From Clostridiales bacterium (GTDB taxonomy: Bacteria; Bacillota; Clostridia; Saccharofermentanales; Saccharofermentanaceae): a DNA stretch of 61,287 nucleotides. How positions within the stretch are numbered: the stretch's first letter is position 1; each line of letters begins with the position of its first letter. The notes beneath the pieces are model-generated. The model worked only from the letters and a program-made list of their open reading frames with translations, was not told the DNA's origin and made no database searches. The stretch covers positions 1 to 61,287 of the forward strand of contig JAFRRJ010000009.1 of NCBI GenBank assembly GCA_017428155.1, written 5' to 3'. A program made the translations under genes and the position numbers. Below are positions 46,629 through 55,444 of the stretch, in pieces.

Positions 46629-48503
46629 TCATGTTCCGGGTTCTCCGTCGTAAGCTTTCCAGTTGCTGCTGTCATAGATATTGTCTTTTACTGTCAGCCA
46701 GTAGCCGTTAGGATCTTTGAAGCGTGTTCCGTTATTTGTTATCGTGTTGTGCTCGTGTGAGACATAGACAAGCTGTTCGTCTGACTTGTCATTTTCTAAT
46801 ATCGGATTATCGGTGTACGGATTTACCGGATCTTCTATGACGCCGTTAACTGCCATGAAAGGTGTATCTGCATTAGTCATGAACTTATCTGATACGGTAA
46901 ATCCTTCCTGATCGAAGTCCTTTACCATAAGGACGGGATTTACCCATTCGGCATCAAAGCCGAGATCCATGCTGATGAGATCATCAAAATTGTTAAGACC
47001 CGAACCGTGATCGGCAACGATAATGATCCTGGTATTGTCGTAGATATTGTTTTCGCGCAGGAAATCAAGCCACCGGCCAATCAGGATGCATGCCTCGGTG
47101 ACGCACTGATAGTGCTTGTAATCTTCCTCATCATCAAGATACATGGGAACGCCGTTAACTGTCGGAGGCGTATCGTATTTATCTTCCGAAAGCAGACAGA
47201 AATCGTGAGCGGTACCGTTGTTATACATTATGAAGCAGTCCGTCGGTGAATCGGATATATCGGTAAATCCGCCGAGAGAAGCCAGAGCAGTGTGTTCTCT
47301 GACGTAAGTTCCCAAAAGATTATCCGGTATCGTACTGTTGTTCAAATAGTTGTATGAACCGTCACTGTAGATAAGAGGCTGAATGAAGCACGGCAGGATC
47401 TTCATCAATCCGTAGCAGAAAAGATCCCTGTTAAGGCGCTCCTCCATGTCGGCTCCGACAGCCGTAAGCTCATCGTTTTTCATCGCCATCGACATGCTGA
47501 ATGCGTTGATGTTGTCATCGTAGTCGTAAATACTTGCATCGAACAGCCATGAATAATTCGTATACGGAACATCGCTTACCGTAACATCCCATCCTTCATT
47601 GGAGAACATTGTGGGAAGAACGCGGAGGGCTTCGTTGTGCTTATCCTTTAACAGCTCGTTTGATCTCTCATTGAGCCTGGCGGGTGTGTATTCATAGCCT
47701 CCGAAAAGCGCCGGCGAACCCATATTGGTACGCGGCCCGAATGATATCGTGTTAGGGTAATAAGTGAATCCGTCGAATTGATTTACAAGTTCAGGGTGCT
47801 CCGTGAATACATATGGAATATACGAGCCGATCATCATGTCCATCATCAGCACTACGACATTCTTTCCGGTCGAAGTCATACGGAAGCTGATCTCGTCAGC
47901 CGAATTTACACTGTAGTTTGTGCCGTGATATGCATAGATAAAAAAGCCGATGCTCGTACCCGAGAATATGACCGAGGAAATGAGTATTACGGCAACGATC
48001 TTCGTTATATAATTCTTAAGCTTATATCCGATCACCATGACAACGGCAATAACAGCTATGTCGGCAAGGATGTTGAGAATGATATCTTTTGCTTCAAACA
48101 CCATGGGTTTCTCGTATGTCAGTTTGTAAGTCATCATTCCGAACGCTTTGTTGAAGGCAAGGTAATTTACCATTCCGCAAGCCGTGAAAGCTGCAAATAT
48201 ATAAGACAGCGTTTTCCCGTGCCTGCCTTTTACCAGGTACGCGAAAACAGGTATCCATATCATGAACGTTCCTGCTGCAATAAGCGTGCTGTTGATGATA
48301 TATGTCATCGGGGAATGAGGAGTGTCAATGTAGGTATTGATAAATTCCAGCGGGCTCTTGTCTATGATGTCAGAAGGGATCATGAGGCCTGTCATGATGG
48401 CAAGGACAGTGCAGCACAGATAGATCAGAGCCATTTCTTTGCTGTGGGAGCCGGAGATATCGGGTTTTGCTTTCTTAGGTGCAGGCTTAATGAAGTGGGT
48501 CAC
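46629..48503 (-). CDS. LTA-synthase/sulfatase-like membrane phosphoglycerol transferase (probably the C-terminal part of a YidC fusion)
   Basis: 624 residues from a GTG: five or so membrane helices (about 25-195), then an extracellular alkaline-phosphatase-like domain: VVLMMDMMIGSY with a metal-binding Asp, RTNMGSPALFGG with the probable Thr nucleophile, and IIIVADHGSGLNNFDD with Asp-His ligands. This fits phosphoglycerol transferases such as LtaS/MdoB. The GTG has no ribosome site. The same frame runs upstream without a stop to 48545 and there encodes FYWTLNNIFSLLKNI, the missing end of YidC. It is therefore probably not an independent start. Confidence 0.85.
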   Translation of the reverse strand: MTHFIKPAPKKAKPDISGSHSKEMALIYLCCTVLAIMTGLMIPSDIIDKSPLEFINTYIDTPHSPMTYIINSTLIAAGTFMIWIPVFAYLVKGRHGKTLSYIFAAFTACGMVNYLAFNKAFGMMTYKLTYEKPMVFEAKDIILNILADIAVIAVVMVIGYKLKNYITKIVAVILISSVIFSGTSIGFFIYAYHGTNYSVNSADEISFRMTSTGKNVVVLMMDMMIGSYIPYVFTEHPELVNQFDGFTYYPNTISFGPRTNMGSPALFGGYEYTPARLNERSNELLKDKHNEALRVLPTMFSNEGWDVTVSDVPYTNYSWLFDASIYDYDDNINAFSMSMAMKNDELTAVGADMEERLNRDLFCYGLMKILPCFIQPLIYSDGSYNYLNNSTIPDNLLGTYVREHTALASLGGFTDISDSPTDCFIMYNNGTAHDFCLLSEDKYDTPPTVNGVPMYLDDEEDYKHYQCVTEACILIGRWLDFLRENNIYDNTRIIIVADHGSGLNNFDDLISMDLGFDAEWVNPVLMVKDFDQEGFTVSDKFMTNADTPFMAVNGVIEDPVNPYTDNPILENDKSDEQLVYVSHEHNTITNNGTRFKDPNGYWLTVKDNIYDSSNWKAYDGEPGT

Positions 48504-48532
48504 GATGTTCTTAAGAAGCGAGAAGATGTTAT

Positions 48533-49159
48533 TTAATGTCCAGTAAAAGACAGTCCTGCAGGTGAGTTGTAGAGCAATACCAGGAAGACGAGAGCGATGA
48601 GTATCAGCTTGATCTTGTCCTTGAATGCACCTTTTTCCGAATAAATGAATCCTGAGACAATGTTTATCACAGTCATCAGAATTGGCAGGAGGTTTACGGT
48701 AAACCCGCCTATGCTTATAAGCGCATCCGGAACGCCGAGATCCTTTATCGGACCCAGAGAAGTACCGTGTAGAAGTGACAGACCTGATAAGAAGCTGTAT
48801 GCCGCAATAAAGAAGGGAATCTGAAGGAACAGAGAGACAGATTCTTTAAGCACATCAGTGGACTTATAGTTGTTCTCCCTGTAATATGCCTGAAGCATCA
48901 TTATCTTCTCGTCGCCCTTGAATGTTGTCTTGATCTTATCGACCCAGGGCTTCATGAGCTTCTTCTTGGCATTCTGCTCCTTCTCGAGCATATCGGCACG
49001 GAAATAAAGAGGGAGGAGCAAAATGTTTATAACAAGGCTCATCATAAGGATGGACAGCCAGACATTATCCGTGCTCTTGAAAGCAAAAAAGAACACGAAT
49101 TCGAACAGAAGTCTTAACGGTTCGATTATAAGAGAATAAATAACATCAACAAACGACAT
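48533..49159 (-). CDS. yidC: YidC/Oxa1-family membrane insertase (interrupted at its C-terminus)
   Basis: 208 residues: a short periplasmic start, helix 1 with SILMMSLVINILLLPLYFRAD (groove arginine R), the cytoplasmic helical hairpin (about 58-98), and helices 3-5 ending at NSPAGLSFTGH. Normal YidC continues PAGLxxYWxxNNxFSxxQ; here the stop follows PAGLSF after a frame change. It lacks a lipobox signal peptide. A genuine housekeeping YidC near rnpA is expected elsewhere, so this copy is probably dedicated to the linked glycerol-phosphate enzymes. A minus-strand TATAAT at 49199-49194 may be its -10. Confidence 0.85.
   Translation of the reverse strand: MSFVDVIYSLIIEPLRLLFEFVFFFAFKSTDNVWLSILMMSLVINILLLPLYFRADMLEKEQNAKKKLMKPWVDKIKTTFKGDEKIMMLQAYYRENNYKSTDVLKESVSLFLQIPFFIAAYSFLSGLSLLHGTSLGPIKDLGVPDALISIGGFTVNLLPILMTVINIVSGFIYSEKGAFKDKIKLILIALVFLVLLYNSPAGLSFTGH
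48545..48548 (-). other. Frameshift point joining yidC to the sulfatase-like ORF
   Basis: On the minus strand, CTG-TCT-TTT-ACT reads into a stop 12 bases later. Slipping back one base on the T4 run gives TCT-TTT-TAC-TGG, restoring the YidC consensus PAGLxFYWTLNN and continuing into the sulfatase frame. One more T in the run would make a single ~840-residue ORF. Causes could be an indel, an assembly error, or programmed -1 slippage; no strong downstream hairpin is seen. Confidence 0.75.
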
Positions 49160-49293
49160 ATCCCTTAAGCCTGACTATCAACAATAATTGAACATTATAG
49201 CATGACAGGGATAATTTAATAAATTATAAGAAGAGAGCGGTGACGATTCCTGCTGATATACAGGGAGGGGAACAGACAATCCGGTTTATAAGG

Positions 49294-50694
49294 CTAAGAT
49301 GATTCCTCTTCCAGAAGCAATTTGTCTTTCTTTTCGACAACAGATTTGCCAAACCATTTCTTCTTGTACCAGTAGTACATTACGATGAGACCGCGGATGC
49401 ATTCGTCGGTTGCAGTTCCAAGATAGATCCCGGCAACACCGATGCCGGCAAAAACGCCCAGGAAATAACCTGTCGAAAGCCCCAGCCCCCAGTTGGACAA
49501 TATGCCTGCTATAAGCGGGAATATATATGCTCCCGCGGCTTTAAGGCTGTTTACGAAAGTCATGTTAAGGCAGCGCCCGGTCTCAACGAAAATATCGGCG
49601 ATCATGATCATCTGACCCAGTATTATTATGTTCTGATTCTGTGTGAAGAGCTGCAGGGAGTACCTGCAGAGCAGTGCATTGACCGAAGCTAATGCTATCG
49701 TTATCGGAAGTGAGATCCTCAAAGTGCGGAATACACGTTTATAAGCCTCATCCTGTTTGCCTGCGCCTACAAGGTGTCCTGTGATTATCTGTGTGGACAT
49801 AGCGCAGGCATTTGAGAATATGAACGCAAAGGATATCAGTGTATTGCAGTATGATCTTGCATTTACTGCATCATCCCCCATTGCATTTACAAAGGAAAGA
49901 AGCGTGGTCTGATAAAGGTTATATGTAAGGTTCTCACCGGCTGTCGGAAGACCGATCTTTATCATCTTGACGAGGAGTTTTCCGGGGAACGGCCTGAGAT
50001 ACGTAATAGATATCTTTCCGATCTTTCTTGCGAAGAAGAATATAAAGACGGCAACAACCGCAATAGCTCTTGCCGCAACAGTCGATATCGCGACACCGGC
50101 GACCCCCATGTTAAGGAATTTCAAAGGTCCGTAAAGGAAAAGATAATTGCCGAATATGTTTAAGATATTGATCGCAAAGGTAACACACATGCCTATCATG
50201 GTATATCCGTTGCATCTTAAGATCTGGAGCATTACGTTAAATATAGCTGACAGGAATCCTGTGCCGCCGACGATATAGATGTAGGTCATCGAGTACGGGC
50301 GCATGCTGTCGGAGACATGAAGGAACTTCATTATAAGGGGATTAGCGGCACAGAATGCTCCGCTGAGTATCACACCGATCACGAAGTTGACGGCTATGGA
50401 AAGCGTGTAGATCATATTCATCTTGTCGAACCGCTTTGCACCGAGATATTGTGCGACAACGACGCTCGTAGCGGTGGCGATGACATTGAAAAGAATGTTC
50501 ATCATGAACATGATCGTATTGGCATTGCCGACTGCACCTACTGCAGCCTCATCATAGTGGCTGAGCATGATCGTGTCGACATTGTTGAGCATCGTGTTCA
50601 GTAAGAACTCGAGAAACATAGGCCCCGCAAGCAAAAGAAGCGGAGTCTTCTCATCAATGTTGATCGTTCTGTTACTGTTAAGAGATCTTCCCAT
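49294..50694 (-). CDS. MATE-family efflux transporter (second copy)
   Basis: About 466 residues and twelve predicted helices; MATE pattern with LLLLAGPMFLEFLLNTMLNNVDTIML (in parts), VVAQYLGAKRFDKMN, and GHLVGAGKQDEAYKRVFR. It is clearly different from the MATE at 43875-45230 and not a recent duplicate. ATG 50694 is preferred over TTG 50703; no good ribosome site precedes either. It is upstream of yidC on the same strand with a 134-bp gap. Confidence 0.92.
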   Translation of the reverse strand: MGRSLNSNRTINIDEKTPLLLLAGPMFLEFLLNTMLNNVDTIMLSHYDEAAVGAVGNANTIMFMMNILFNVIATATSVVVAQYLGAKRFDKMNMIYTLSIAVNFVIGVILSGAFCAANPLIMKFLHVSDSMRPYSMTYIYIVGGTGFLSAIFNVMLQILRCNGYTMIGMCVTFAINILNIFGNYLFLYGPLKFLNMGVAGVAISTVAARAIAVVAVFIFFFARKIGKISITYLRPFPGKLLVKMIKIGLPTAGENLTYNLYQTTLLSFVNAMGDDAVNARSYCNTLISFAFIFSNACAMSTQIITGHLVGAGKQDEAYKRVFRTLRISLPITIALASVNALLCRYSLQLFTQNQNIIILGQMIMIADIFVETGRCLNMTFVNSLKAAGAYIFPLIAGILSNWGLGLSTGYFLGVFAGIGVAGIYLGTATDECIRGLIVMYYWYKKKWFGKSVVEKKDKLLLEEESS

Positions 50695-50703
50695 AATTAT
50701 CAA

Positions 50704-50973
50704 TGCTTACATATTCCCCGGGTCTCGGTGAAAAATAATACTACATGCACAGGACTTAATATATAAGAAAGACTTAGATTTCTTCACTAAATATATAGGC
50801 AAGTTTGGCGCAAAAATTCTCAAAGTTGAAGATATAAACTTATATATTTCTTATGTTTTATCCTGCGGCTCCGGCTTGGGGAGAATGTGTATCTGAATGT
50901 TTTTAAGTAGATTTAAAGTTTGTCCGTTATAAATCGTAAGTAAAAGCGATGATCAGGTAAAGGAGCTTTAGCA
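50704..50973. other. Intergenic region upstream of the VTC remnant
   Basis: AT-rich, no gene seen. TATATA-type elements around 50829-50846 downstream of a TTGAAG could be a leftover promoter. AAAGGAG at 50959-50965 is a good ribosome site for the VTC fragment that follows. Confidence 0.4.
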
Positions 50974-51054
50974 ATGCAGGAAGCAAACAGCTACCGCCAT
51001 GAACTGAAATTTATGATCTCATATGCGGATTGTCACTCTCTGTCAGTTATTTGA
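50974..51054 (+). pseudogene. 5' remnant of a VTC-domain (polyphosphate polymerase-like) gene
   Basis: An ATG with a strong ribosome site AAAGGAG opens a 26-codon frame whose product contains YRHELKFMISYADC, the typical N-terminus of bacterial VTC-domain proteins (usual length over 200 residues). After about 20 residues the similarity stops and the frame runs into the 3' end of the opposite-strand TPM-like gene. The gene appears cut off by a deletion near 51040. The match is short but distinctive. Confidence 0.65.
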
Positions 51055-51874
51055 ACCGCGAATCATTGCGCGGAGCTTCAGTTTTTACAGTCTTATTGTC
51101 GTTCCTGTATTTAACTGCCAGGATGGTAATGACTATGGCGAAAATAACTGTCGCTACTATCGCAGGCATATAGGCTTTGAACAGATATAAAACCCTTTCT
51201 TGCTGAGTAGGATTGATCTTGCTGTTTGCAGCCTGGATCGCATATTCGAATGCATCGACAAAAGCATCGGTCGTGGATGTGCCGCTTGCGGTCTCGTCAA
51301 GAACGATCTTGTTGAAGTGGTCACATACTGATTCCGTCATGAATGTTTTCGCCTTATCGCCCTGAATTGCCAAAAAGGAATAATATGTGCGCTGATTTAC
51401 GTTGCCCGGTACAGAGTATAAGATAACGTAAGCGTTTTGATTCATTGTGACGGTCATGAATCTTGCAGCATATTTGCTAAAATCAGCATATCCTGCTTTA
51501 GCCCAGTCTTCGTCGTATACCGAGATGAAAACAGGGCATACTCCGGAAAGATCATAGAGTTCGTTAAATGTTGCCATGAGCTTATCAGGCTCTTTAAGGA
51601 CTCCAGCCTTATCAACAATGGTCGGCTCGTAGTAGCAGGTTGCTTCCGGCTTTTCAGAACCGCTGTCGTCATCTGCTACGTAAACATTTGCTTTAGCACC
51701 AGGTGCAAGCTTCTTCGGATTGGAAGGATCAGTACCTGCACAAACCAGTCCGATCACGATTACAGCCAGCAGCACTGTGAATATTATTGATCCGGGCATT
51801 TCCTTTTTAGGTTTTGTATATTTGTTTATATAGTTATTGCTGCTGAGTGCATCACCATTAGGATCATATGACAT
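51047..51874 (-). CDS. Membrane-anchored TPM-like protein (paralogue A)
   Basis: About 275 residues: N-terminal transmembrane helix (about 30-48), an extracellular TPM-like domain (DKAGVLKEPDKLMATFNELYDLSGVCPVFISVYDED, in parts; about 85-220), and a C-terminal helix (about 235-257) with a basic tail ending in RNDSRFK. It shares layout and the RNDSRx tail with the next gene, so they are tandem paralogues. TPM domains are found in membrane and envelope maintenance proteins; the function is unknown. GTG 51886 is an alternative start. Its end overlaps the VTC remnant. Confidence 0.7.
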   Translation of the reverse strand: MSYDPNGDALSSNNYINKYTKPKKEMPGSIIFTVLLAVIVIGLVCAGTDPSNPKKLAPGAKANVYVADDDSGSEKPEATCYYEPTIVDKAGVLKEPDKLMATFNELYDLSGVCPVFISVYDEDWAKAGYADFSKYAARFMTVTMNQNAYVILYSVPGNVNQRTYYSFLAIQGDKAKTFMTESVCDHFNKIVLDETASGTSTTDAFVDAFEYAIQAANSKINPTQQERVLYLFKAYMPAIVATVIFAIVITILAVKYRNDNKTVKTEAPRNDSRFK

Positions 51875-51918
51875 ATATTTTTCCACTCTTTCAATTCTTT
51901 CCGGATTTTAACGACTGT

Positions 51919-52773
51919 TTATGCAAGACGCGAATCATTGCGGATTGCATCTTCTTTCCATGCATTTCTCTCTTTGATGTATTTTTTGATCACTACGATA
52001 TAGATAATGATGAATGCAGTTGAAACGATAATTAACGGAAGTAATTCAACAAAACCGTTTATTATTTTGTCTTTGGTTGTAGGATTTATTCTGCTATTTG
52101 CGTCCTTCATTGCAAACTCGAATGCGCTGTTCAGAATCTCATCTACACTAAGGCCTTTGTTGATTCCGGAGCTGATCTTGCCGTTAAAGATCAGAGTCGT
52201 AGGGAAAGTAATGGTATAAACTGTATCCTTTCCCAGAATTCCTGCATATTTGTATGTGGTCTTCTCAGATGAAACCTGTTTTGCTGAGAATACTATTACA
52301 TGATGAGCTTCATCCTTGAAGTTATTATGGTACTTCCACAGTGTATAATTCTTCAATTCTGTGTGGGTGGTTTTCCACGTGGATTCATCAACTGTGTAAA
52401 CTACAGGGCAGATACCTGTAAGATCATAGTATTCTTCAAGTGTTTTTGTAAGAGCTTCATCGTCATTGATAATTCCCGCATCGTCATATACAGCCGGCGT
52501 GTAGTCGTTGTTAAGCTTGTGAGCCTTATATACAAAGGTTCCGCGTGCAACGGGAGTGATAATGATAAAAGCCAGTATTGTTATAACCAGAAGTGTTATG
52601 ATCGTTACTTTTAAAGGCGATGACTGAGGTGTGAGATAGTTATCTGTTCCGTCATTCGTTGCCTCATCCAGCTGGCGTCCTGCTACTGCGTAATAACGCT
52701 CAGGTCCGCGGAAATGGAATTTTACATTGTTATTTGTATTGTTGTTTGTATTGTTGATATTATTGTTTTTCAT
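51919..52773 (-). CDS. Membrane-anchored TPM-like protein (paralogue B)
   Basis: 284 residues: an Asn-rich N-terminus (MKNNNINNTNNNTNNN), a transmembrane helix (about 55-75), a TPM-like extracellular domain (YDDAGIINDDEALTKTLEEYYDLTGICPVVYTVDE, in parts), a second helix (about 245-265), and a tail ending RNDSRLA. It lies 44 bp upstream of paralogue A on the same strand; both were likely made by duplication. AAAAGGGG precedes the ATG. The role is unknown. Confidence 0.7.
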   Translation of the reverse strand: MKNNNINNTNNNTNNNVKFHFRGPERYYAVAGRQLDEATNDGTDNYLTPQSSPLKVTIITLLVITILAFIIITPVARGTFVYKAHKLNNDYTPAVYDDAGIINDDEALTKTLEEYYDLTGICPVVYTVDESTWKTTHTELKNYTLWKYHNNFKDEAHHVIVFSAKQVSSEKTTYKYAGILGKDTVYTITFPTTLIFNGKISSGINKGLSVDEILNSAFEFAMKDANSRINPTTKDKIINGFVELLPLIIVSTAFIIIYIVVIKKYIKERNAWKEDAIRNDSRLA

Positions 52774-53184
52774 AGTAATTTACCCCTTTTAAGAACTGTC
52801 ACAGGATATAGTTATCCCTGTGATCGTGTCATCTATTCCCATCTTAAATTGTCTTGCTGAAAAGTGTGTTCAGTAAATATGATTTACCTGTGAAAGCAAT
52901 TGTTATTCTATTGCAGTGAACGGCACAAGATGTAGATTTCAAGCAAGCAGCAGAATCAGTCTCTGCTGTAACTACAGTCTGTTGTGTTTGGCATAAAGAT
53001 CGCCCCCGTTAATCCTACATTTCCAGGTGTGTACCGGAAAAATCCCCTAAACTTATTCCAATTTTAATCTAGATGATTTTCACTGCATTTTCAATATAAA
53101 TCGTACCGAAAACGCACCAAACAGGGGCATGAAGGCGCGAAAAAGTGCTTTTTACCGTCAATTTTGTTTCATTTGATTTTCATT
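52774..53184. other. Intergenic region with a leader hairpin
   Basis: No gene seen. An inverted repeat TCACAGG/CCTGTGA (52799-52823, extendable with one bulge) lies 26-50 bp upstream of TPM paralogue B and could be an operator or leader hairpin. The remainder is AT-rich without a clear terminator for the hydrolase gene. Confidence 0.4.
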
Positions 53185-53946
53185 TCAACAGGCGTGAAGA
53201 AAATTTACTACCAGTCCGTTGAATTCATTGTACTTCTCGATGCTGCAGACATGACCGCATTTCTCGATGAAGCACAGCGTCGCGTCACTGATCTTCTTTT
53301 GCGTTCTCTTTACGCTGTTAACGAAGAGATAATCCTGCTTTCCCGATATGAACAATACGGGCAGGTTGTTCTCTTTTATCGTGATTAGATATTCCTTCAA
53401 TTTAAACTGCGTTCTGAATAATTCACTAAGCCACATTCTGAATGCGGAAGATCTCATCTTGACCGATTCTCTTATAAAAATGTTCCTTGATTTCCTGTGG
53501 TTTTTGCATGGCATCATCACGTTCGCGAAAAGGGGATAGAAGACTCTTTTAGGAACGATGTATTTGATGCCTTCAAGAAATGCAAGAAGTGATTTGTAAC
53601 CAATGTTCATGTTGAGAACAAAACCTGCGAGCACGATCGACTTAACTTTGTCTTTATAAAGGTATGCAAATTCCATTGCAACCAGTGTGCCGAGCGATAA
53701 TGCTATGACATGGACCTTGCCGATATTCTCTTTTTCGAGAACGTCGTAGATTTCTGATGCGGATCTGGTTAATAAACGTCTTCGCTTCTCAAAAGAGGAG
53801 CCGCCGTGGCCTTCAAGATCGACGGCAATTACGTTGTATTCGCTAAGGTCTTTGATCTGATATTTCCAGGTGTTAATACTCCCGCCCAGACCGTGGATCA
53901 GAAGAACCCACTCTTCGGAATTGTTGTTATATATCTTGTAATTCAT
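53185..53946 (-). CDS. Alpha/beta hydrolase
   Basis: A 253-residue alpha/beta hydrolase fold. The oxyanion loop is LLIHGLGGSINTW, the nucleophile elbow ALSLGT (Ser about residue 104), the acid SGKQDYLF, and the catalytic His CGHVCSIEKYNEF. Length and motifs fit a small-molecule esterase or lipase; the substrate is unknown. No operon partners. Confidence 0.88.
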   Translation of the reverse strand: MNYKIYNNNSEEWVLLIHGLGGSINTWKYQIKDLSEYNVIAVDLEGHGGSSFEKRRRLLTRSASEIYDVLEKENIGKVHVIALSLGTLVAMEFAYLYKDKVKSIVLAGFVLNMNIGYKSLLAFLEGIKYIVPKRVFYPLFANVMMPCKNHRKSRNIFIRESVKMRSSAFRMWLSELFRTQFKLKEYLITIKENNLPVLFISGKQDYLFVNSVKRTQKKISDATLCFIEKCGHVCSIEKYNEFNGLVVNFLHAC

Positions 53947-54247
53947 TTGTTTACCTCTCTCCGGGAAGGCTCTGTGTACAAATATCGTTTGATAATCTGA
54001 CCTGTCCTTCTGTCGTCATATTACCGCCGGATTTATTTCCGCAATATAAGCAATTTAGGCAAATGTGTGGTAATAGTTTGATAATCAAAGTAATTTGGAG
54101 GGAGGCATCATTTCGCCTGCCATTTTTTACTTTGTCCCTGAGATTTGTGTTTTGCATACAAGATATTCAAACGTTCACTTTGCTTGCAAAGGAGAATACG
54201 CATTGATCTGTTAGCAATTAACCGAACGAAATGTAATGGGTATTCAA
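53947..54247. other. Intergenic region between the hydrolase and tmRNA
   Basis: About 300 bp, AT-rich; no gene, riboswitch or clear promoter could be supported. Confidence 0.4.
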
Positions 54248-54278
54248 ATAAAAAACGACTGGATTCAACCAGTCGTTT
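54248..54278 (-). terminator. tmRNA terminator
   Basis: On the minus strand, a 10-bp stem AAACGACTGG/CCAGTCGTTT with loop TTGAAT, then a T-rich tail, 8 bp after the tmRNA CCA end. Ts flank it on both strands, so it could work in both directions. Confidence 0.85.
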
Positions 54279-54285
54279 CTTTTTT

Positions 54286-54666
54286 TGGTGGAGATGAGGG
54301 GAATCGAACCCCTGTCCGAAACCTCATCCTCCGGGACAATCTCCGGGTGCAGTCAGTATTTGAATTATTCCAATTCCCGCGTCATCTGCTGACAGATTGC
54401 GGTTCCTGTAGCTTCATGGAATATTAAAGTCGCAGACCGGTGCAAAGCTTAGCCGGGAGGACTGCCTGCTTAACCTCTCTCAGGCGAGGTCTTCGGTGTA
54501 CATTCACCCGCGCGAGAAGATAGGCGCGGGGACGGTAGCCTTAGGCTGCTACGAGCTCTGTGTTGTTTGCAATTACTTGCAGTTCCTCGTTTTTTAAGGA
54601 GGCACAACGAGGATCCTCCACCCGCTTTCCCGACCTCAGAAGCCCCGTCGAAACCGGTACATCCCC
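54286..54666 (-). ncRNA. ssrA: Transfer-messenger RNA (tmRNA)
   Basis: The acceptor GGGGATG (5') pairs with CATCTCC (3') followed by ACCA. The T arm is GGGG-TTCGATT-CCCC, and the 5' part has the conserved GGTTTCGACGGGG. Total length is about 381 nt. The tag reading frame (54570-54541, minus strand) encodes ANNTELVAA followed by TAA, with the resume codon GCA. tmRNA rescues stalled ribosomes and tags the unfinished protein for proteolysis. SmpB is not in the window. Confidence 0.96.
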
Positions 54667-54703
54667 AAATCGGACAGCTTATTACTCCGGCCACAGAACT
54701 CAG

Positions 54704-54739
54704 AAAATAAATGCTCCGGATCCGACTGAATCCGGAGCA
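54704..54739 (-). terminator. Terminator of the zinc-ribbon gene
   Basis: A 10-bp stem TGCTCCGGAT/ATCCGGAGCA with an 8-nt loop, followed on the minus strand by TTTATTTT, 25 bp after the stop codon. Confidence 0.85.
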
Positions 54740-54764
54740 CCGAAGTAATTCAGCTTATGCGAGA

Positions 54765-55346
54765 TTATACATTCTCGTCGTCGAAATTCAAGTCTTTTGA
54801 TACGTCGTAAGGCTCAAAGCTCTGGCTTATAACTTCCTGGGCATCCTTGTATTCCTGCTCGAATGCCTCATTATCGGAAACATATGCTGAAGGCTGATCA
54901 GGATTGTTTCCTGCGTATCCGGTCTTATAAGGATCAAGACCGTCATACTTCTTATAAGGGTTATCAAGAATCTCGATGCCGCAGTAGTAGCACTTGGAAG
55001 TAAAGGGCTTGTTCTCCATGGACTGGAGTCCCTTACCGCAGTTAGGGCATACAGAGGCATTCTTGTAGTCGGTTCTCTTCTCTAGAAGAACGGCCTCGTT
55101 CAAAGCTTTATCAAGATCTTCGTTGGCAGCGCCGTGTTCTTTCAGCATGAGCCAGAAAGCGTGAAGCATGTAAGACTGCTTCTCAACGAGTTTCTTCAAC
55201 TCTTCGACTTCTTTGAGTGACTGATATTCGTTCTTGATCTCACTCTCCTTACCTGGATCTTTGATACCGCGGAGAAGTTCATCAGCCTCGTTTGCACTCT
55301 TAAGCCCGGCCATATCCTTCATCAGCTTAGGATCGAAATCGTTCAT
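54765..55346 (-). CDS. Zinc-ribbon protein of unknown function
   Basis: A 193-residue soluble acidic protein. The N-terminal part is a predicted coiled coil (about 35-95). A zinc ribbon with CPNCGK (about 99-104) and CYYCGI (about 118-123) follows, then an acidic tail rich in Asp/Glu. A ribosome site TAGGAGG lies just upstream. The family is not recognised; it could be a chaperone-like or RNA/protein-binding accessory. It lies between the amidase and tmRNA genes on the same strand. Confidence 0.75.
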   Translation of the reverse strand: MNDFDPKLMKDMAGLKSANEADELLRGIKDPGKESEIKNEYQSLKEVEELKKLVEKQSYMLHAFWLMLKEHGAANEDLDKALNEAVLLEKRTDYKNASVCPNCGKGLQSMENKPFTSKCYYCGIEILDNPYKKYDGLDPYKTGYAGNNPDQPSAYVSDNEAFEQEYKDAQEVISQSFEPYDVSKDLNFDDENV

Positions 55347-55444
55347 AAATGCCTACCTCCTAGATTTATGATCTAAATATGCTTCCCAAATCTAATATAA
55401 CAAACATTTTTAATTTTTCATCGCGAAAAATTACCGCCCTGCAA

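Noticed and set aside
47778..48536. A 252-residue plus-strand open frame
   Set aside because: It is antisense to the sulfatase-like gene, rich in Cys/His/Arg, as expected from a shadow frame, and lacks a ribosome site.
48545..48548. Programmed -1 frameshift as the preferred explanation at the yidC junction
   Set aside because: There is a T4 slip run but no classical X-XXY-YYZ heptamer and no strong downstream structure; a one-base indel is more economical, so programmed slippage is kept only as an alternative.
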